64,000 nucleotides of DNA from Undaria pinnatifida (Eukaryota; Sar; Phaeophyceae; Laminariales; Alariaceae), in NCBI GenBank assembly GCA_012845835.1, contig JABAKD010000022.1, forward strand, positions 3,492,444 to 3,556,443, in the 5' to 3' direction. Numbering within the stretch: position 1 is the stretch's first letter; each line of letters opens with the position of its first letter. The translations under genes were made by a program, and so were the position numbers. Below are positions 37,401-50,500 of this stretch, in pieces. The notes under the pieces were generated by a model that was not told where the DNA came from, searched no databases, and was given only the letters and a program-made list of their open reading frames with translations.

Positions 37401-38884
37401 ATGAAGAACTTGGACACCGCTTCGGAGGGGGTTCGACTTTGGGTGTCATACTGCAAGCACGTTGGGCTGGAGGACGATTTCCACGGAAGATTCAAGGTGC
37501 AGTTGCAACTGCTGAGCTCGCCTTTTAGGAAAGTCGCATCAACGTGGTAGTGCTGCTAAATTAGTTTGGAGTGACCTGTGACATGCTGATTTGTTGCTGT
37601 GCAACCCAGATGCAAGTTTGGCGTCTGGAACGCATGTGTCCTGGAAGCTAAACATTGAGCTGGACTGTTTCCCCCCCTATCCTCACGCTGTGTGAGCCGG
37701 ACTTCGGGAAAATGTGCGGCTTTGTTAATAGTCGGTGCCAATATGTTAGTGGTTGCTCGAATACGCGCTTTCTATAGCGATAATGTATCTCATTGATAAC
37801 CGCACGCGCGCGATGTCTTTTGCAGTGCATCGCCGTCATCGCCAACAGCGAGAGCCTGGGCCTGCCGGGTTTCGTCACGAAGTACAACGGGAAGCCCGTA
37901 CTAATCAACCGGAGCGGCAACTGTGAGTTAATATTTCCTTACTCCATTGCACGCATAAGATACCTAAAAATGAAATGTGCACTGGGGAGAAACTGCTTGA
38001 AAATTTAGTGGAATAATTTACAAAGTACCGGTAATATATACTGGTAAAAGCGTTATAGCACTATCTTGGCGTTTTCGTCCTCTGGTATAGTGTGGGTCGA
38101 AACACTATCATCACCTCACGAAATGTTTGCTATTAGAGCAATGCCAGTGGTGCCTGCTATGCTTCTCACTAGGCAAACAAGAGGTGAATGCTGTAGAAGG
38201 CGCTGGTTGGTGCCTAGGAAGCGCATCAGACCTTGAACGTGTTCCTCTTTAATGCATCGACCAATAAAACGATTCGGATTTGCATGCGTTGTATCTACAG
38301 GGGTCAAAGGAGAGAGCTACATTGAAAACACCATTAATGTCCATAGGTTCAGCTTCATTGCGAAGAAGAGCTTATACTCGCTCAAGGTGAGAGGATAATG
38401 CAACGTTCAACTGTTGCGACTTTTGATTCAAGGCGTTTACCGACACTCATGCATCGCATTTTTTTTCAGGACCAATGTTTTTGAATCGATGATAGTTTAG
38501 AAGGTCCATTAACTGCTGTAATTGAATTGCACTTCAGGAGCAGTGTGATGGACCCGAGATGAAAGACAAGGTGATGTCAACATTGTCAGTTTTTTTTTTT
38601 TTTTTGCGAAAGTCGATTTGCTGTAGTAATTTTAACGTACGCCACGAGTACTGTGTGTCATAGACCCCAGCTAAAACGTCAAGGCGACGGGTCACTTACT
38701 ATGTGACATGTGCCGGCGTTGTTCACATCGCTCGTGTTCTACGCAGGGGATGTTCAAGGACATGGTTCTCCACCTGGGGTTCACAATCGAGGGAAGGGCT
38801 GCGGACGAGCTGCCCGAATCGCTGCTGGCATGTTCCACCTTGAACTACCCCATGCTCGAAAGAGCTGTTGAGTTTGACGTTTGA
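28424..38884 (+). CDS. PH domain - two-TM - DUF1336 (EDR2_C) protein, 13 exons
   Basis: Proposed exons: 28424-28465, 28614-28769, 28957-29202, 29681-29828, 33147-33280, 33713-33954, 35492-35625, 35929-36140, 37359-37496, 37826-37922, 38301-38386, 38538-38570, 38747-38884. All introns are GT-AG. The phases agree throughout and the sum is 1,806 nt, 601 residues plus stop. The start is the ATG of MADSALRKKG. Residues 25-160 are a PH domain (RWKNRCFVLLKTGNLCYFQ; closing helix INRWEEALRSMI). Residues 221-238 and about 249-264 are hydrophobic, probably a membrane hairpin. Residues 343-601 match DUF1336/EDR2_C, with SSIFRVRSKGYMVDKTKVAP, GPGYQCVLYFRL, GRFKCIAVIANS, KYNGKPVLI and INVHRFSFIAKK. Plant EDR2 carries PH, START and DUF1336. 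Here no START domain is visible and the hairpin takes its place. A lipid-binding membrane role is inferred from the family. Introns 4 and 6 hold repeats. Confidence 0.88.
30309..31614 (+). repeat. Right arm of the large inverted repeat
   Basis: Inverted partner of 16,067-17,343. It begins GTATGTATATATGTACATG and ends GAGTTCGATTTGTGACG. Small differences include a duplicated CCCCGGGTTTCCGCAACAT unit near 30,525-30,560. It lies wholly within intron 4 of gene A. Confidence 0.8.
31615..32274 (+). repeat. Dispersed repeat with C-rich 5' part and micro-ORF 3' part
   Basis: The family consists of C-rich tracts, words such as CCGTCAGATTTATCCCCT and CACAGCTGTCAGATTTTGT, then GTCGCCGACCTATATCCTT and CGCGATCGGAGTATCACAC. 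It ends with the micro-ORF (AAGATGAGTTTCGA ... ACAGCTGGAGTGTATTT). Related copies are at about 44,505-44,800, 53,440-54,080 and 60,780-60,960. This copy has two micro-ORFs in tandem. Confidence 0.6.
32275..32600 (+). repeat. Outer block of the right inverted-repeat arm
   Basis: Diverged inverted copy of 15,301-15,670 (shared words AATGCGAATTCATC on this strand and GCGCCACTCCCCTAGG). With 30,309-31,614 it shows that the inverted duplication is about 2 kb, with different later inserts in the two arms. Confidence 0.6.
34403..35144. mobile_element. MITE with GGCC-type TIRs in intron 6 of gene A
   Basis: The ends are GGCCATTTCTTACACAGTCGG and its inverted copy, flanked by CTA on the left and TTA on the right. 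This fits a 3-bp TWA duplication as in PIF/Harbinger elements, with one mismatch. Subterminal words TTTTTCGACT/AGTCGAAAA recur about ten times. An inverted relative of 772 bp is at 45,909-46,680. No transposase is present. Confidence 0.75.
36480..37350. other. Intron 8 of gene A, no further features recognised
   Basis: Intron 8 runs from 36,141 to 37,358. A T-arm-like minus-strand segment (GGTTCAAACCCCGACTCG, near 36,512) was checked for a tRNA but has mismatches and no 5' half. Nothing else is evident. Confidence 0.35.
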
Positions 38885-39537
38885 GCATTGCTCATGAAAC
38901 TAGTGTGACAACAATTTTCATAAGCTTTGCCAACGTGGAGCTTGCTAGTGTGTGAAAACAAATTTCAATTTTGATAAGCTTTGCCTGCGTGGAGCTTTTG
39001 CCAGTGTGTGAAAACAAAACAAAAGTTGTCTTTGGTCTCAATGTGGTCGCATGGTCCAAATGGACAAGGTTTAGACAAATGCTTTCCGCGAACCTCGTTT
39101 TGTTGCGGGACGGCAAAAAGCGCGATCTGCTACAAGTCTCCATGTGGTCACACGGTCCAAATGGACAAGGTTTAGTGCACCTACATATCTCCATGTGGTC
39201 ACACGGTCCAAATGGACAAGGTTTAGTGCACATCAATCATGTTGGCCTGGATTTTTTTTCCAAATGCTTTCCGCCAACCTCTTCGTTTTGTTGCGGGACA
39301 GCGGGACAGCAAAAAGCGCGATCTGCCAAGACTACATATAAGGGATCGCCTTTGCATGATGAAAACACTAATACCTCAACCGCGCATATTTCCTGCATCA
39401 TTATACACACGCCCAAAGTTCAAGCAAAACAAATTATGAGTGCGCAAAACCGACTTTGGACAATACTTCGAGTTCCCCGGAACCGGCGCAACGAAAGGTA
39501 ATACCGGCAGATAAGACCAGTACCAAAATATAAAATA
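38885..39537. repeat. Intergenic tandem repeats between convergent genes A and B
   Basis: Two copies of a word containing AAGCTTTGCC and GTGGAGCTT ... CAGTGTGTGAAAACAAA lie at about 38,924-39,020. Three copies of ATGTGGTCRCAYGGTCCAAA followed by TGGACAAGGTTTAG lie at about 39,040-39,235, with a 52-bp spacing between the last two. TTTTGTTGCGGGAC also recurs. There is no coding signal. The region holds the 3' ends of two convergent genes. Confidence 0.55.
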
Positions 39538-42500
39538 TCAAATTACGTCAACATCTTCCAATCGTTCCGCAAGCTTCTCCTCCTCTGCCCTCTTTTGGGC
39601 GGTCGCGCATTGTTGTTGCGCAACGTCCGCTGGGAACGTCATTGCCTCCGGATCTTCATCGAACGCGTCCCTGCCCAACAACATTATATCGGGTCAACGG
39701 ATAGTGAGGGTTAGCTCAAAGCCGACTTGTTTACCGAGGAAATGTTAAAAATAAGCCAGTCGTGAATTCCAATGCTGTGTTATCTGGGGACGTTTGCTTC
39801 GCGACGCAACGGTGGCTCCTATACACATATAATCATGTACATAGGTTTCAACATGGTGTAGTGGCTCTCGTGGTAGCTAGGCTGTGTATAGTGTATATAC
39901 CAGGAACGTGGCTAACCATTTTGAACCATTTAGGGTTGGTTTGTCAAAAACATATATGCGCACTGCTCTGATAATGGGTGGGCGGTACAAGCTTGTTCCG
40001 AAAAACTGCCACGGGGACCGTTTCATATGACGGGCTAACCCTTGACCCCCAGACGCATTTACTGCACAAGGTTCTAAAACTTTTATAGACTGACTTCACG
40101 TAGAGAACATAGACTGACTTCACGTACGAGAGTACGCACAAATTACTGCCTTACAGTGCTTGCAAGAAGGACAGCACACCCGTGACCGTCGATCTCGCCC
40201 CCCTTTGTCCAATGCGCACAACGTGTTATCAAGTTGGGATGGCCTGATGTGCCAGCTTTCAGTTCCACGATATATCTGATGCGGTGCCGATACACTGAGG
40301 CGTTTCACAAGTCTGTAATCATCACGTTGACATGCGGAATCGATGGCCATGGATCCCTCAACGCACATGCTCGCGATGGCTTTCACGTCTTCAGAGCTAG
40401 AAATGAGCTCGCCCATCTCCTCCGCAAGGTTCTCCCTGATCTTCGTGAACTCAAACGCATCTCCAGCACGGCGAGTGAGCTCAACAACAAGGACGTCTTC
40501 GAGGTTCGGGTTCGAGTACACTTGCGCCACCATCTCCAGCCCAAAGCTAGGGAATATGGCCTTGACCTGCACAAGAGTATGCATCGTAGGTTAGAACTAT
40601 TCCATGCGGCCTACAAGGCATTTACGCGTAGTGATCCAATACCATTGAATTGGGGATGCTATTGGCTATCAGGTACAAGGTATATAATAGGCGCAGCGGC
40701 GGCGACGTCCCAGAAAAATAACTGAACGAATCCCGACAGTTCATGACAGTTCAAGGTCTCGCCAGCATCACGCACGATAGCAGCTGTGGATACAACACGA
40801 CAGCAGGTTCAGCTTCGCCAAACATCTCTCACAGTGGACACTCTGCTACAGCAAAATAACCATTGATACGGCCAAGTGGATATATTGTACCCACCTTGGC
40901 TGTCTTGTGCTTCAGCGTCACTAGTGGCGTGTCCTTCATGCCCGCCAGCGACGAGACGAGCTTCTCCAGTAGCGCATCAAGCGGCGCCGCGGAGTAAAAG
41001 ACGCCCATTCCGCTGAATTCAGCAAGAACCGTGGGGGCGACAGAATACACCTGGTCCGCTTCCCCTCCTTGGTGTGCACTACGCACCACGTTTTGCGGGA
41101 AGGGGTTGTGGCCACGCTCGGAGCGAGTCTCTCTTTCCGCCCTGCGTTGCACGTACGCTTGTCGCTCCGCGTCCTTTCTGTCATCGACTCGCCTGTATGG
41201 GCACGTGGAGATGGCAAGCAATACGTTAGCCCCAGCTGCCTGCGAACGCGCATATAACATGGCTTGTTTTGACAAACGAAAAGGCAAGAATGTTACAAAA
41301 CGGGTACTCTTTACCTTCCTTTCTCTGCAGCTCACCTTTTCCTCTGTAGAAGCTCTTCGTGCAGTGCGCGAGGGGGGAGGATGTCGCCGGCGAGCCACGG
41401 GTGTGACTTTAACTCGTTGAGCGTAGCGCGCTGCGCGGGATCCGCCACGAAAATGCGGTTCAAGAATTCCTGATGAACGAAAAAACGTCGCCGTCAAGGG
41501 TGTATGATACATCGTAAATGAACTTGCACAGAGGTCGTAGAAGGCCAAACACAATTAGCAGCGGAAAGCCGAAAACGAAAAGCACGCACTTAGCACACAT
41601 CATTCCAGACACTTGTCCAAGTCGTCGACGTGTGTACACGCACCTGTGCAAGGGGCGGGAAGTCAGGACATCCTCTCAGGTGAGCAGCCCAGAACCGGTC
41701 GTGACGCCCGCTTGAAACGGCCCTGAACCACCAGTCGGTGGAAATCGCGGTTTGGAACGGGGGGTTGCCAGCGAGCATGATGAACAGAACAACGCCTGCC
41801 GACCACAGGTCCGCGAGGGCACCATCGTATGGCCTTTTTGCCAGCACTTCCGGCGCCATGTAGCTCCTAGTACCACACTCAGTGTAACACACCCCGTTTT
41901 CGTCCTGCTCATCACCACAGCGAACGGCGAGATGCAAGTGACACCAGTAAAGAACAATCGAACATGCACATCCATTTCGAAAGCGCAAGCATCACAGCGA
42001 AAGCCTCGGCAGGAGATAACACGTACCATTACACAACGGTTCCCCGATAAAAGACGGGCAAGAAGGATATAATACTACACCAAGATCGGTTGCCGTCAGC
42101 ATGTAGCTGCGACGGAAGCCAGAATGAGAACGGAACCTCTCTAGGCGTAAACGGTTATAATTATGTCGAACGTCGGGCAGATGCCATCCAGTAACCTATT
42201 TGACGGTTGACACACAAATGGCGGAAATGAAGTGGAACGTCGCGCGCTTGCCAATGGCATTTTATTCTAAGATCGTTGAATAAATAGCGACAATGATCGC
42301 GTGTTGTTAGTCCTCCCCTTTGAACCCAATCCGGTCGGTGCAGAAAGTCAGTTACCCCACCAATCCCACAACATAATTCGTGTCCATCTAATCCCAGCTC
42401 AACAACATAAATCTCCAACCAGAGCAACATTGACATACTATCGGCTCGGGAGGCACCCTTTTCCCCGCTGAAATCGAGCGAGCACGCGTCCGCGTTTACT

Positions 42501-45500
42501 CTATTATACATATCTTGCAGCACATCTTGCAGTTCCCCACTTCCGTCGCACCCAGCGATCTCTTTCGAAAGGGACATCGTACAGCGCGTCCTAGAGGTAG
42601 TCTCCCACGTGTTATCATCATGGCACTAGAAAAAAGCTCGCGGACAACCCCACCGCGAGTTCTGAACAGTGCCGCCCCAAGACGTGGATCTCCTTCAAAG
42701 CAGTCTCCGCGTTTTATAATATAACCTCTCTTCTTCCATAAATTCGCTCGCAGAAGCTCCAAATATTCGACCAAGTAATTTTAACCGCTAGAGGTAAATT
42801 GGAGATCTGCACAATCAACAGCTACACAATTCAACACGTGCGGTAACATTTTTTTTGCATCGGACAGACAACCAACGCAGCTTGCAAAGATGAGTATTGA
42901 CCCGAAATTCGTCGAACTCACGGCTGACGTCCTTGAAATATTTTTATTACAACCTTAAAATTGCATCAAGCACCAAGGCGCCAGATATACCCGCTGCCCC
43001 CTACCTCCATGATAGACGATAATCCAAAGTCCGCCATCCTCAGCTGGAAGTTGCTGTCGAGCAAGATGTTTTCGGGTTTGATGTCGCGATGCGCAATGCC
43101 AGTGCTATTGCACATCTCCAGCGCTGATAGCATCTGCAAAACAAGGACAAGTAACATTGTACTATTAATAGTTGGTTTCAACACGGTCTATGTTTCGCCA
43201 TCATCCGGGAGACTACACATCACCGAAATAACAACTGGTTATGTCATTTCGGCCTTTCCACATTGATTCCGAACTGCTTTAAGCGTACAAATAATAACCC
43301 GCCATAGAAGGTGGATCGAAAGGGAACTCCAGTGTAAGCAAGGGCACAAGCCTTTTTTTTGTAAGCGCGTATGACACCAGAGACGCCGGTAATAATTTCA
43401 CGCCTACCTTGTCGAAAAACGGGATAAAAGTGCACGAGCGAACGACGCATGCAGCCAAAACCGGTTTCACATCGAACCCGATAGACGTAACTCATCGCTG
43501 GCTTCTGGTGTGTTAGTATGCAAGGGAAAGCAGGCTCACCTGAAGGAAGTAGGTCCTCGCGATAATCTCCGGGAAAGCTCCAGTGTACATCATGAAGTCG
43601 AAAAGTTCACCCCCGACAGCCAGTTCCAGAACCAGAATGACCACCTCCTTCTCCAGCCCGTTCTTCTTCACGTACGTCAGGTTCTGTCAACATCAACAGG
43701 TGGGGGGCTGATGATTGAAGCAAGTTCGCCAAGCTAAACCACGGCTTTCGAGCTGGCGCGGTGTCACAACCGCAGTGAAATTACTGCTCCTACGGTACAG
43801 CTCAACTGTATTCGCTTAGGGAAGGACATCAAAGCTGCTCTAGTCCCTCTCGAAGGGTTTTTGAGTTTTGGTCTCGTGACGGCACTGCTTTCGGCATCTG
43901 GGAGCCTCAAGACACCCTCCTGTCAAAGACGGCCATTACTTGATAGAGATACAATATGCCCCGTTGTAGTTGTAGAGCAGTCGCCATACACATACGAAGT
44001 TGTCTGAAAATGTGCCCACACGAAGTGAACTGGAAACGTCACCCTTCCCCACCTACACCGCCCGTGTGTGCTGTACCAGGTAGTGACTAAATGCCGTAAT
44101 ATTGCAAGTGTATACGTACCTCGTGAACGTCCTTCAGTCGTAAAATGTTGGGGTGGTTGAGTGCCTTCATGGATGTGATCTCTCGCCGAAGTTGTTGCGC
44201 CGCACGCGCAGTCATGTTGTCCTTATACATGATCTTGATAGCCACAGCCTCTCCGGTACGGCTATCGATCCCAAGCTTCACTCTGTCCAAGCAACCGCAG
44301 AATCACGATGGCAGCACAACGTCCGCGTAGCACATGCATGCCCAGAGGTCAGTCGATAGTCACAAGGCAAAAGCATTTCACTTACAGGTATACCTCAAGG
44401 TTGTGCGGGAACGAGATGAGAGGGGGTAAAGTGTTTCAATTTGAGTCGGTGGGCCACCGCACCATCCTTCTGATTCACGAGACAACGCTAGTACATCTAT
44501 AATACCCTTCCTCACCGGTTATACGAGTTACAGGATATACTTGATAAACTGATGCATTTCCTTCCACAGCTGTCAGATTTTTAACGGGTGCTATAGTTTC
44601 CGTGCACAGATTGATCAACATCACCCTGTTGACCCTGGTACAAGCTTGTAGTTCCAAGGGGAGTCGCCGACCTATATCCTTCATGAGGACACACAACCCG
44701 TAATACGCGCGATCGGAGTATCACACGCAGCTTGCAAAGATGAGTTTCGACGAAATCTTCCATCTCACAGCTGGAGTGTATTTTTATTTTTAAAATATAA
44801 TACAGCCAATAATTGAAAAGTGCGGTTTCACCAACCGTCTGGGGTACACAGTGGGGTACCCACTTTAAGACCACTCCGTGTCAAGCCAACGTAAAAGGTA
44901 TCACCTCCATTTCTTTCTTATCTCGCTTTAAGACCGAGATGGTCTTACTCTGGAATATGACCGAACAAGGCGAAAAATGTTACGCACACGATTGCTCATA
45001 ACCACTACCCGGCATGTCGAAGAGCAACTATTAAACGTGAGCGTCGCCTGAGGCCGATCCCCATGCCCCCGACAAGCACACAGCAAAACGGTAAGAGCGA
45101 CACGTCGTTTATGTAGAGGCAATATTGTCCCGAGAAAAGACCGGGTCTCGGGGACAGGAGTCTTATCCAATTAATTTCGCGACAAGCCGATTTGCCTGGT
45201 CTTATTTCCCGGCAAGGTTAAATCCGGGTGGGCTTAAACTGTAAGCGCGTAGCAGTGCGTGCAGTATCATGCTGCAAGCATGTCGTGCAACTCTTTGCAA
45301 TTACTTCAACCGCTTGACATAAACATCATCCTCTGATATCTCAGAAACCATGCCAAGTTTGTGTCAGCGATGTCGTAATCATTGAATGTCTTCACTTTAC
45401 CCCACCACGAGTACGATATATTTTACTTCATACTAGAGTACGTATATACAGAATCAAGTACCAAAACTAACAAATGCTTGCTTGCGCAGTGAACGTGTTC

Positions 45501-47386
45501 TATTACTACTCGATTTCATGGCCACACGACCACCAGGGCAGAAGGAGCACAGACGGTAGATTTCTTGTTGCGCTGGGGTAGGCATTGCAATAAGAACCGT
45601 ACGTATCAGGCATCGAATAGGATACTGCTATACGCGCTGTTCGAACGGGTTGACAGTACGAAGTAGCTTCGAGGCGTGCCCCAGTCTATAACAGAGGTGA
45701 ATTAGCTGGCAAAGCTGAGTTTTGATCAAAATTCTTTTTGGTCGATCTCACAGCTGAGGTGTATTTTTCCATATTTTGAAAATATAATACCATGGTACGT
45801 ATTCCATCTATAACATACCAGGTACCAGGCATGCGCTTCAAAACGGAGGAGCCGACACCGAACTTCACCTGGTGCGTGTACGTATTATAAAATATTATGA
45901 ACATGTTAGGCCATTTCTTACGCAGTCGGATTCCACCAGTCGAAAACGGCCCTTTTCGACTGGATTCTTCTGGTCCTTCTTATCGTCAGTCGAGGTGATT
46001 TTATAGTTTTTGTGCTCTTCCTAAAGGCGGTTGGTGTGAGGGAGTACTGCTGTACAGGAGGCGAAATCGGTTGGCAGCTCTGTGCTTCGCGCGTCTCCGC
46101 GAGCAACGGCTCGACGAACCTTCGTCCCAGCGAGTTGGTGGCTTTGGGCTTAGCCGAAAGCCGCCAAAGCTACGTTCGTGGAGTTGCACTCAGCCCAAAG
46201 CCGCCAAAGCTACGTTCGTGGAGTTGCACTTAGCCGAGAGCCGCCAAAGCTACAGCAGGCGCAGCCGTTGTTGGCAGCATGGGATCGAGACCGCGCGCTG
46301 CTGCCGTCGTGTGATACACGCTGCTGGCGAGTGGAACTAGCAATGCGCCACGCTGACTTGCTGCGAGAAGCAACAACAGGGATAGCCAAGCCAGCGTCAG
46401 CGCCTTGTATGATACTGCAGTGTGGTATATGGTATAGGTGTGTGGCCGTGTGGCCGTGTGGGTGTGTGTTTGGTGGTGGGATGGGCGATGCGACCGGTTC
46501 AAAAAACACGTGTAAAACTTTTTCGACCGAGTTTTTCGACTGGATCCGCCAGTCGGAATTCCCAGTCGAAAAAAGTTGAGTCGAAAAAGTCATTTTTCGA
46601 CTGCGTAAGAAAGCCCGATTTGGGCTTCAGTCGAAAAAGGCCGTTTTCGACTGACAAATCCGACTGCATAATAAATGGCCTTGGGGGCCGCGCGGTCACA
46701 GCGCAAAACACCATTATGAAAACAAGCAACATACCCAGCAGTGTTAATAGTTGGGCTCGACAAAAAATAAATGTACCAGATACAAGGGCTCCGCTCCGCG
46801 GGCGGCTGACGCCGCCCGATACCGCTACGATCGCACGAGGAAGAATGCAACTAAAACATGTATGTATAGGCAGCACAAAAAAGAGGCCAATGATTTGGTG
46901 CGAACAGGCACTTGATAATGCCAAGAGCTGCTTGTGCAGAGCTAATTTCCCTGTGTTGTGCTGTGTGCTTGTTGGCATTGTCACATTCTGATCGGCAGTA
47001 CGGGTGTAATGTGCGTAGGGGGGAAAACATGGGGACCGAAAGAGATCAACTAAAAAAGCAAAAAGACGAATACACAACAAGAACATACCGGTACCTGGTG
47101 GTACCTGGTACTTCGTTTCATACTTGGTACTTTTATTACTGCTGAATGTTCGAAAGAAAGCACAGCGCAGCACGACACAGCACCGCAGCGCAGGGCAAGG
47201 CACGGTACCGAACCGCACGGCACCGCACGGCGCTGCGCTGCGCTGCTGAGCTATATATGTAGTTGGGCTGCGCTGAGCTGGGCGTCCATTGTGATTCAAC
47301 AACCTACCATGGGTAGAAATCAAGAAATGACACTTAAGAAGGACGAAATTGAGGACAGGTAAAAAACACGAAATAATACCTGGTAT

Positions 47387-47418
<32 letters not shown>

Positions 47419-47503
47419 AGATTTTCCGAAACTCGAATCAGAATCGAAAAAAAGTCCAAAACGAGCGAAAAACAAAGGAAAAAACGATGACAAGTGACAA
47501 AAT

Positions 47504-47546
<43 letters not shown>

Positions 47547-50500
47547 ACCCGAAAAAACAAGAACGATTTTCCAAAACCCGACTTAAAATCGAAGAATAGC
47601 CGAAGCTGCGCGCGAAAACAAAGAACGACCCAAAATCGCGACGAAAAAGGGAGGGAAAACGAAGAGAGCCGAGAAAAACCAAACAGAACACGAGGAACGC
47701 GAAGAAAGCGAGAACGCAAAGAACGCTGCGGGAAGGGTTCTCCGAGAGGGGAGCTTAAGCGGGCGTGTTCCAAGTGGGAGCTAAGAGCGAAACGGATCCC
47801 ATTAATCAAGTGAACAAGGTTTGAAGAAATCTGGGAGACAAATGTATGTATGTCTTTAAAAGACGATCGGATAGGATTGGGGGGGATAGGAATCCGTGAC
47901 CCCATCGTGCAATGGGAAAAGGCTTTCAAGATAAAATATACGTACTACTCGTATAATTAGGGCTGTGAGTTGGCTGACTTGGCTGACTGTAAGTTGCCAG
48001 CTACCACGTAGTTACTAGCTGGGTAGTCATTTAAGTTAGTTGCGGCGGTGCCAACTTTCCACTACTTGTGTATTTGGGTTTCTTTGATTGTAGTAAGGCG
48101 GGGCATGCATTTCCCCGCGACAGATCTCAAACTGGGCGCATCGACCCATCGCCATCGACGGTGCTGGTGCAATTTGTTATTATTTCTCTTGAGTGCTCTC
48201 TTGCTTATTGTTTCGTCTTTTACTGACCTCTCCAATTTTCTACTTGCGTAGTTTCTCATTTCTCTTTTCGATGTGTTCCATTCTATTTTTCTCTTGATAG
48301 TAGACTATGCCTTCCCCTCAGGTTCTGCAACTCGTACAACTATCATAACTTTAATTATACCAGGTCAGTATCTGGTACGTATCAACGATTATCTCTGATT
48401 TTATAGTTCAGCTTTATTTTCTTGTGTACCTGGTATTAGTCTTGTCTGATTGTTTCCTGAGGTTTTGTTCCATTCCAAAGTTATTGGAGCCAGCTCCTCC
48501 AGTGCCCGCGGACTCGATGTTGGTGCTGAGTAAATGTGAGAACTACAATAATGACCATGTTATTACCTGCCGCACGAGTATGCACAGGTACAACGACAAT
48601 GAGGGATCCCCACTCCGGGTCGGCGTATCCATGTTTCTGGCATATCGATCTTCCAGGTATGCCTTCATAGACCAACACAACGATTTCTTTCATTCACCTG
48701 TTTTATACTGGTAGACGTTTTGTCATAATGCTTTTTGCGTACAAAATGGAGAAAAGCGTTTGTTAATGAAATAATAGGATCCCTCCCTTATTTATTATTA
48801 TTGTTTTTTTTACCCACATAGCATAATACAAGTACCAGCAACATAGCATAATACAAGTACCAGCAAGAAGCTTCAAAATATGAGCACTGACTCGAAATTC
48901 GTCGAACTCACACCTGAAGTCCTGAAAATAGTGTTTTAATAAAATGTTGTCACAGCGTACAGAATTTTTATTTTATTTTATTTTTTGGGGGGGGAGTAAC
49001 CGACTTTAATTCTCGAATGCTGTAATAAGAGTAACATATAAGATAACTAATAATATTCTGTAATCGTACTCTTCCCGATATTAAAGCCCGGGGGGAAGAA
49101 AAAACAATTTAAACCGCTTACCATACATATGATAGAGCAGAGTATAATGGAAACTACAGTAATACATTTAATAAATAGATGTGACGTTAGATATAGCTCA
49201 AAATTCCCCACCCAGAGTAAAAATACCAACACTTACCATTATAGTGGACCAAAACTACGACCCTCCCAATAAAAACTCATCTATATTGTATACAAGGTTT
49301 CCCTCCGGAAAGTGCCCAAGGGAGTGGCGCAAGAACGAAACCCAAACATCCAACATCTGACTGTTTGTAGGCAAATAAGATTTTTTTTTTTTTTTTTTTT
49401 TTAAATCCTCCGGCGGATGGGGAAAAATAAAGCTTTAGCTCACCACACTTCCGCGTATTTTCATACGCGTCGTGTCTCGATTTAACTCAGTAGCTTTCGC
49501 AGCCCAACGCTAGCTGGCGCACCCTTCGAGTCCCATTGTAGGTATAGCGTAAGCTGTCCCTATCAGTGGTCTTCGTTATAACCCCCTGGTGGTAGCGAAA
49601 ACTATGTTCTTGTCCGCAGCTCGAGAAGCGGAGTGTGGGGAGGCGCCCTCCCGGGTACGGTTCGCTCTCTCGCCGTCGTGGTGGAGAACCGTAAATAAGT
49701 GATAATCCCATCAGTACGTACGTGTCCAGCGCCAGTACTCGTACGATGGGGACTTTTTATACTGGCGACTCTTATGCAGTAAAATTTGCGTGGTAAAAAA
49801 TAAAAGGACGAATAGGTAGATTTTCAACCGGCAAAGAAACAAATCAGCAGTTGTTCCGTGCGCCGTCTTTCTGTCGTGGTTTTGATGTTTTTTCCAGGTT
49901 TTTTCTTTGTTTCCTGTTGTTTCGCAAGGAAATCAGCATTTTCAGAATAGGTACTCTTCGTGTCTTGTTGAGCCAGATATTGAACTTAACGACGAGTGAT
50001 ACACGCCAGGATGGGCAATTACCCCCCTTCACCCCCAGTTCGTCGCGGAGAGTGCGCGAAATGGGGAACTGCTGTAGGGCTTCTATTGTCGCTGAGACAG
50101 AGAAGCCCTTTCTCATGGACCATCAGCGCCTATATCCACTGCTGTTTGCTTCTTAGATTCAAGAAAAAAAATGCTGGATTGTTTAGATCGTCGTCCAATT
50201 CAAAATCGTCCCCTCGTGGAGATCAAAGCAACTCGACTCAGAATAGCGAAGACTCGCCACGCGCACATACATGATGTATCCTACTACTGCTGCTGTGCGG
50301 CAAAGTTGTACACGTAGCGTTGTGCTGTCCTCATGTTGTCTGGCCCCTGTCATCTGTGGTGTGAGCAAAATCTCCGACCCCCTCTGTTATGTTCCTGGTA
50401 CGTAAAAACACTGTCTACTTGGACTTAGATGTAAGGATGGGTTGGTAGATAAATTACAATCAGAACGTTTCCTATATTACCGCCCAAATTGGCGCGATCT

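Noticed and set aside
39123-39240. Regularly spaced repeats resembling a small CRISPR array
   Set aside because: Only two or three imperfect copies with unequal spacing, in a spliced eukaryotic genome.
44900-45235. Possible further TIR element (CAGTGGGGTACCC ... CTTAAACTG)
   Set aside because: The ends match over too few bases and there is no convincing TA duplication or second copy.
47349-47929. Glycine- and proline-rich ORFs across the poly(G) tracts
   Set aside because: They exist only because homopolymer runs have no stops; there is no coding signal outside the runs.
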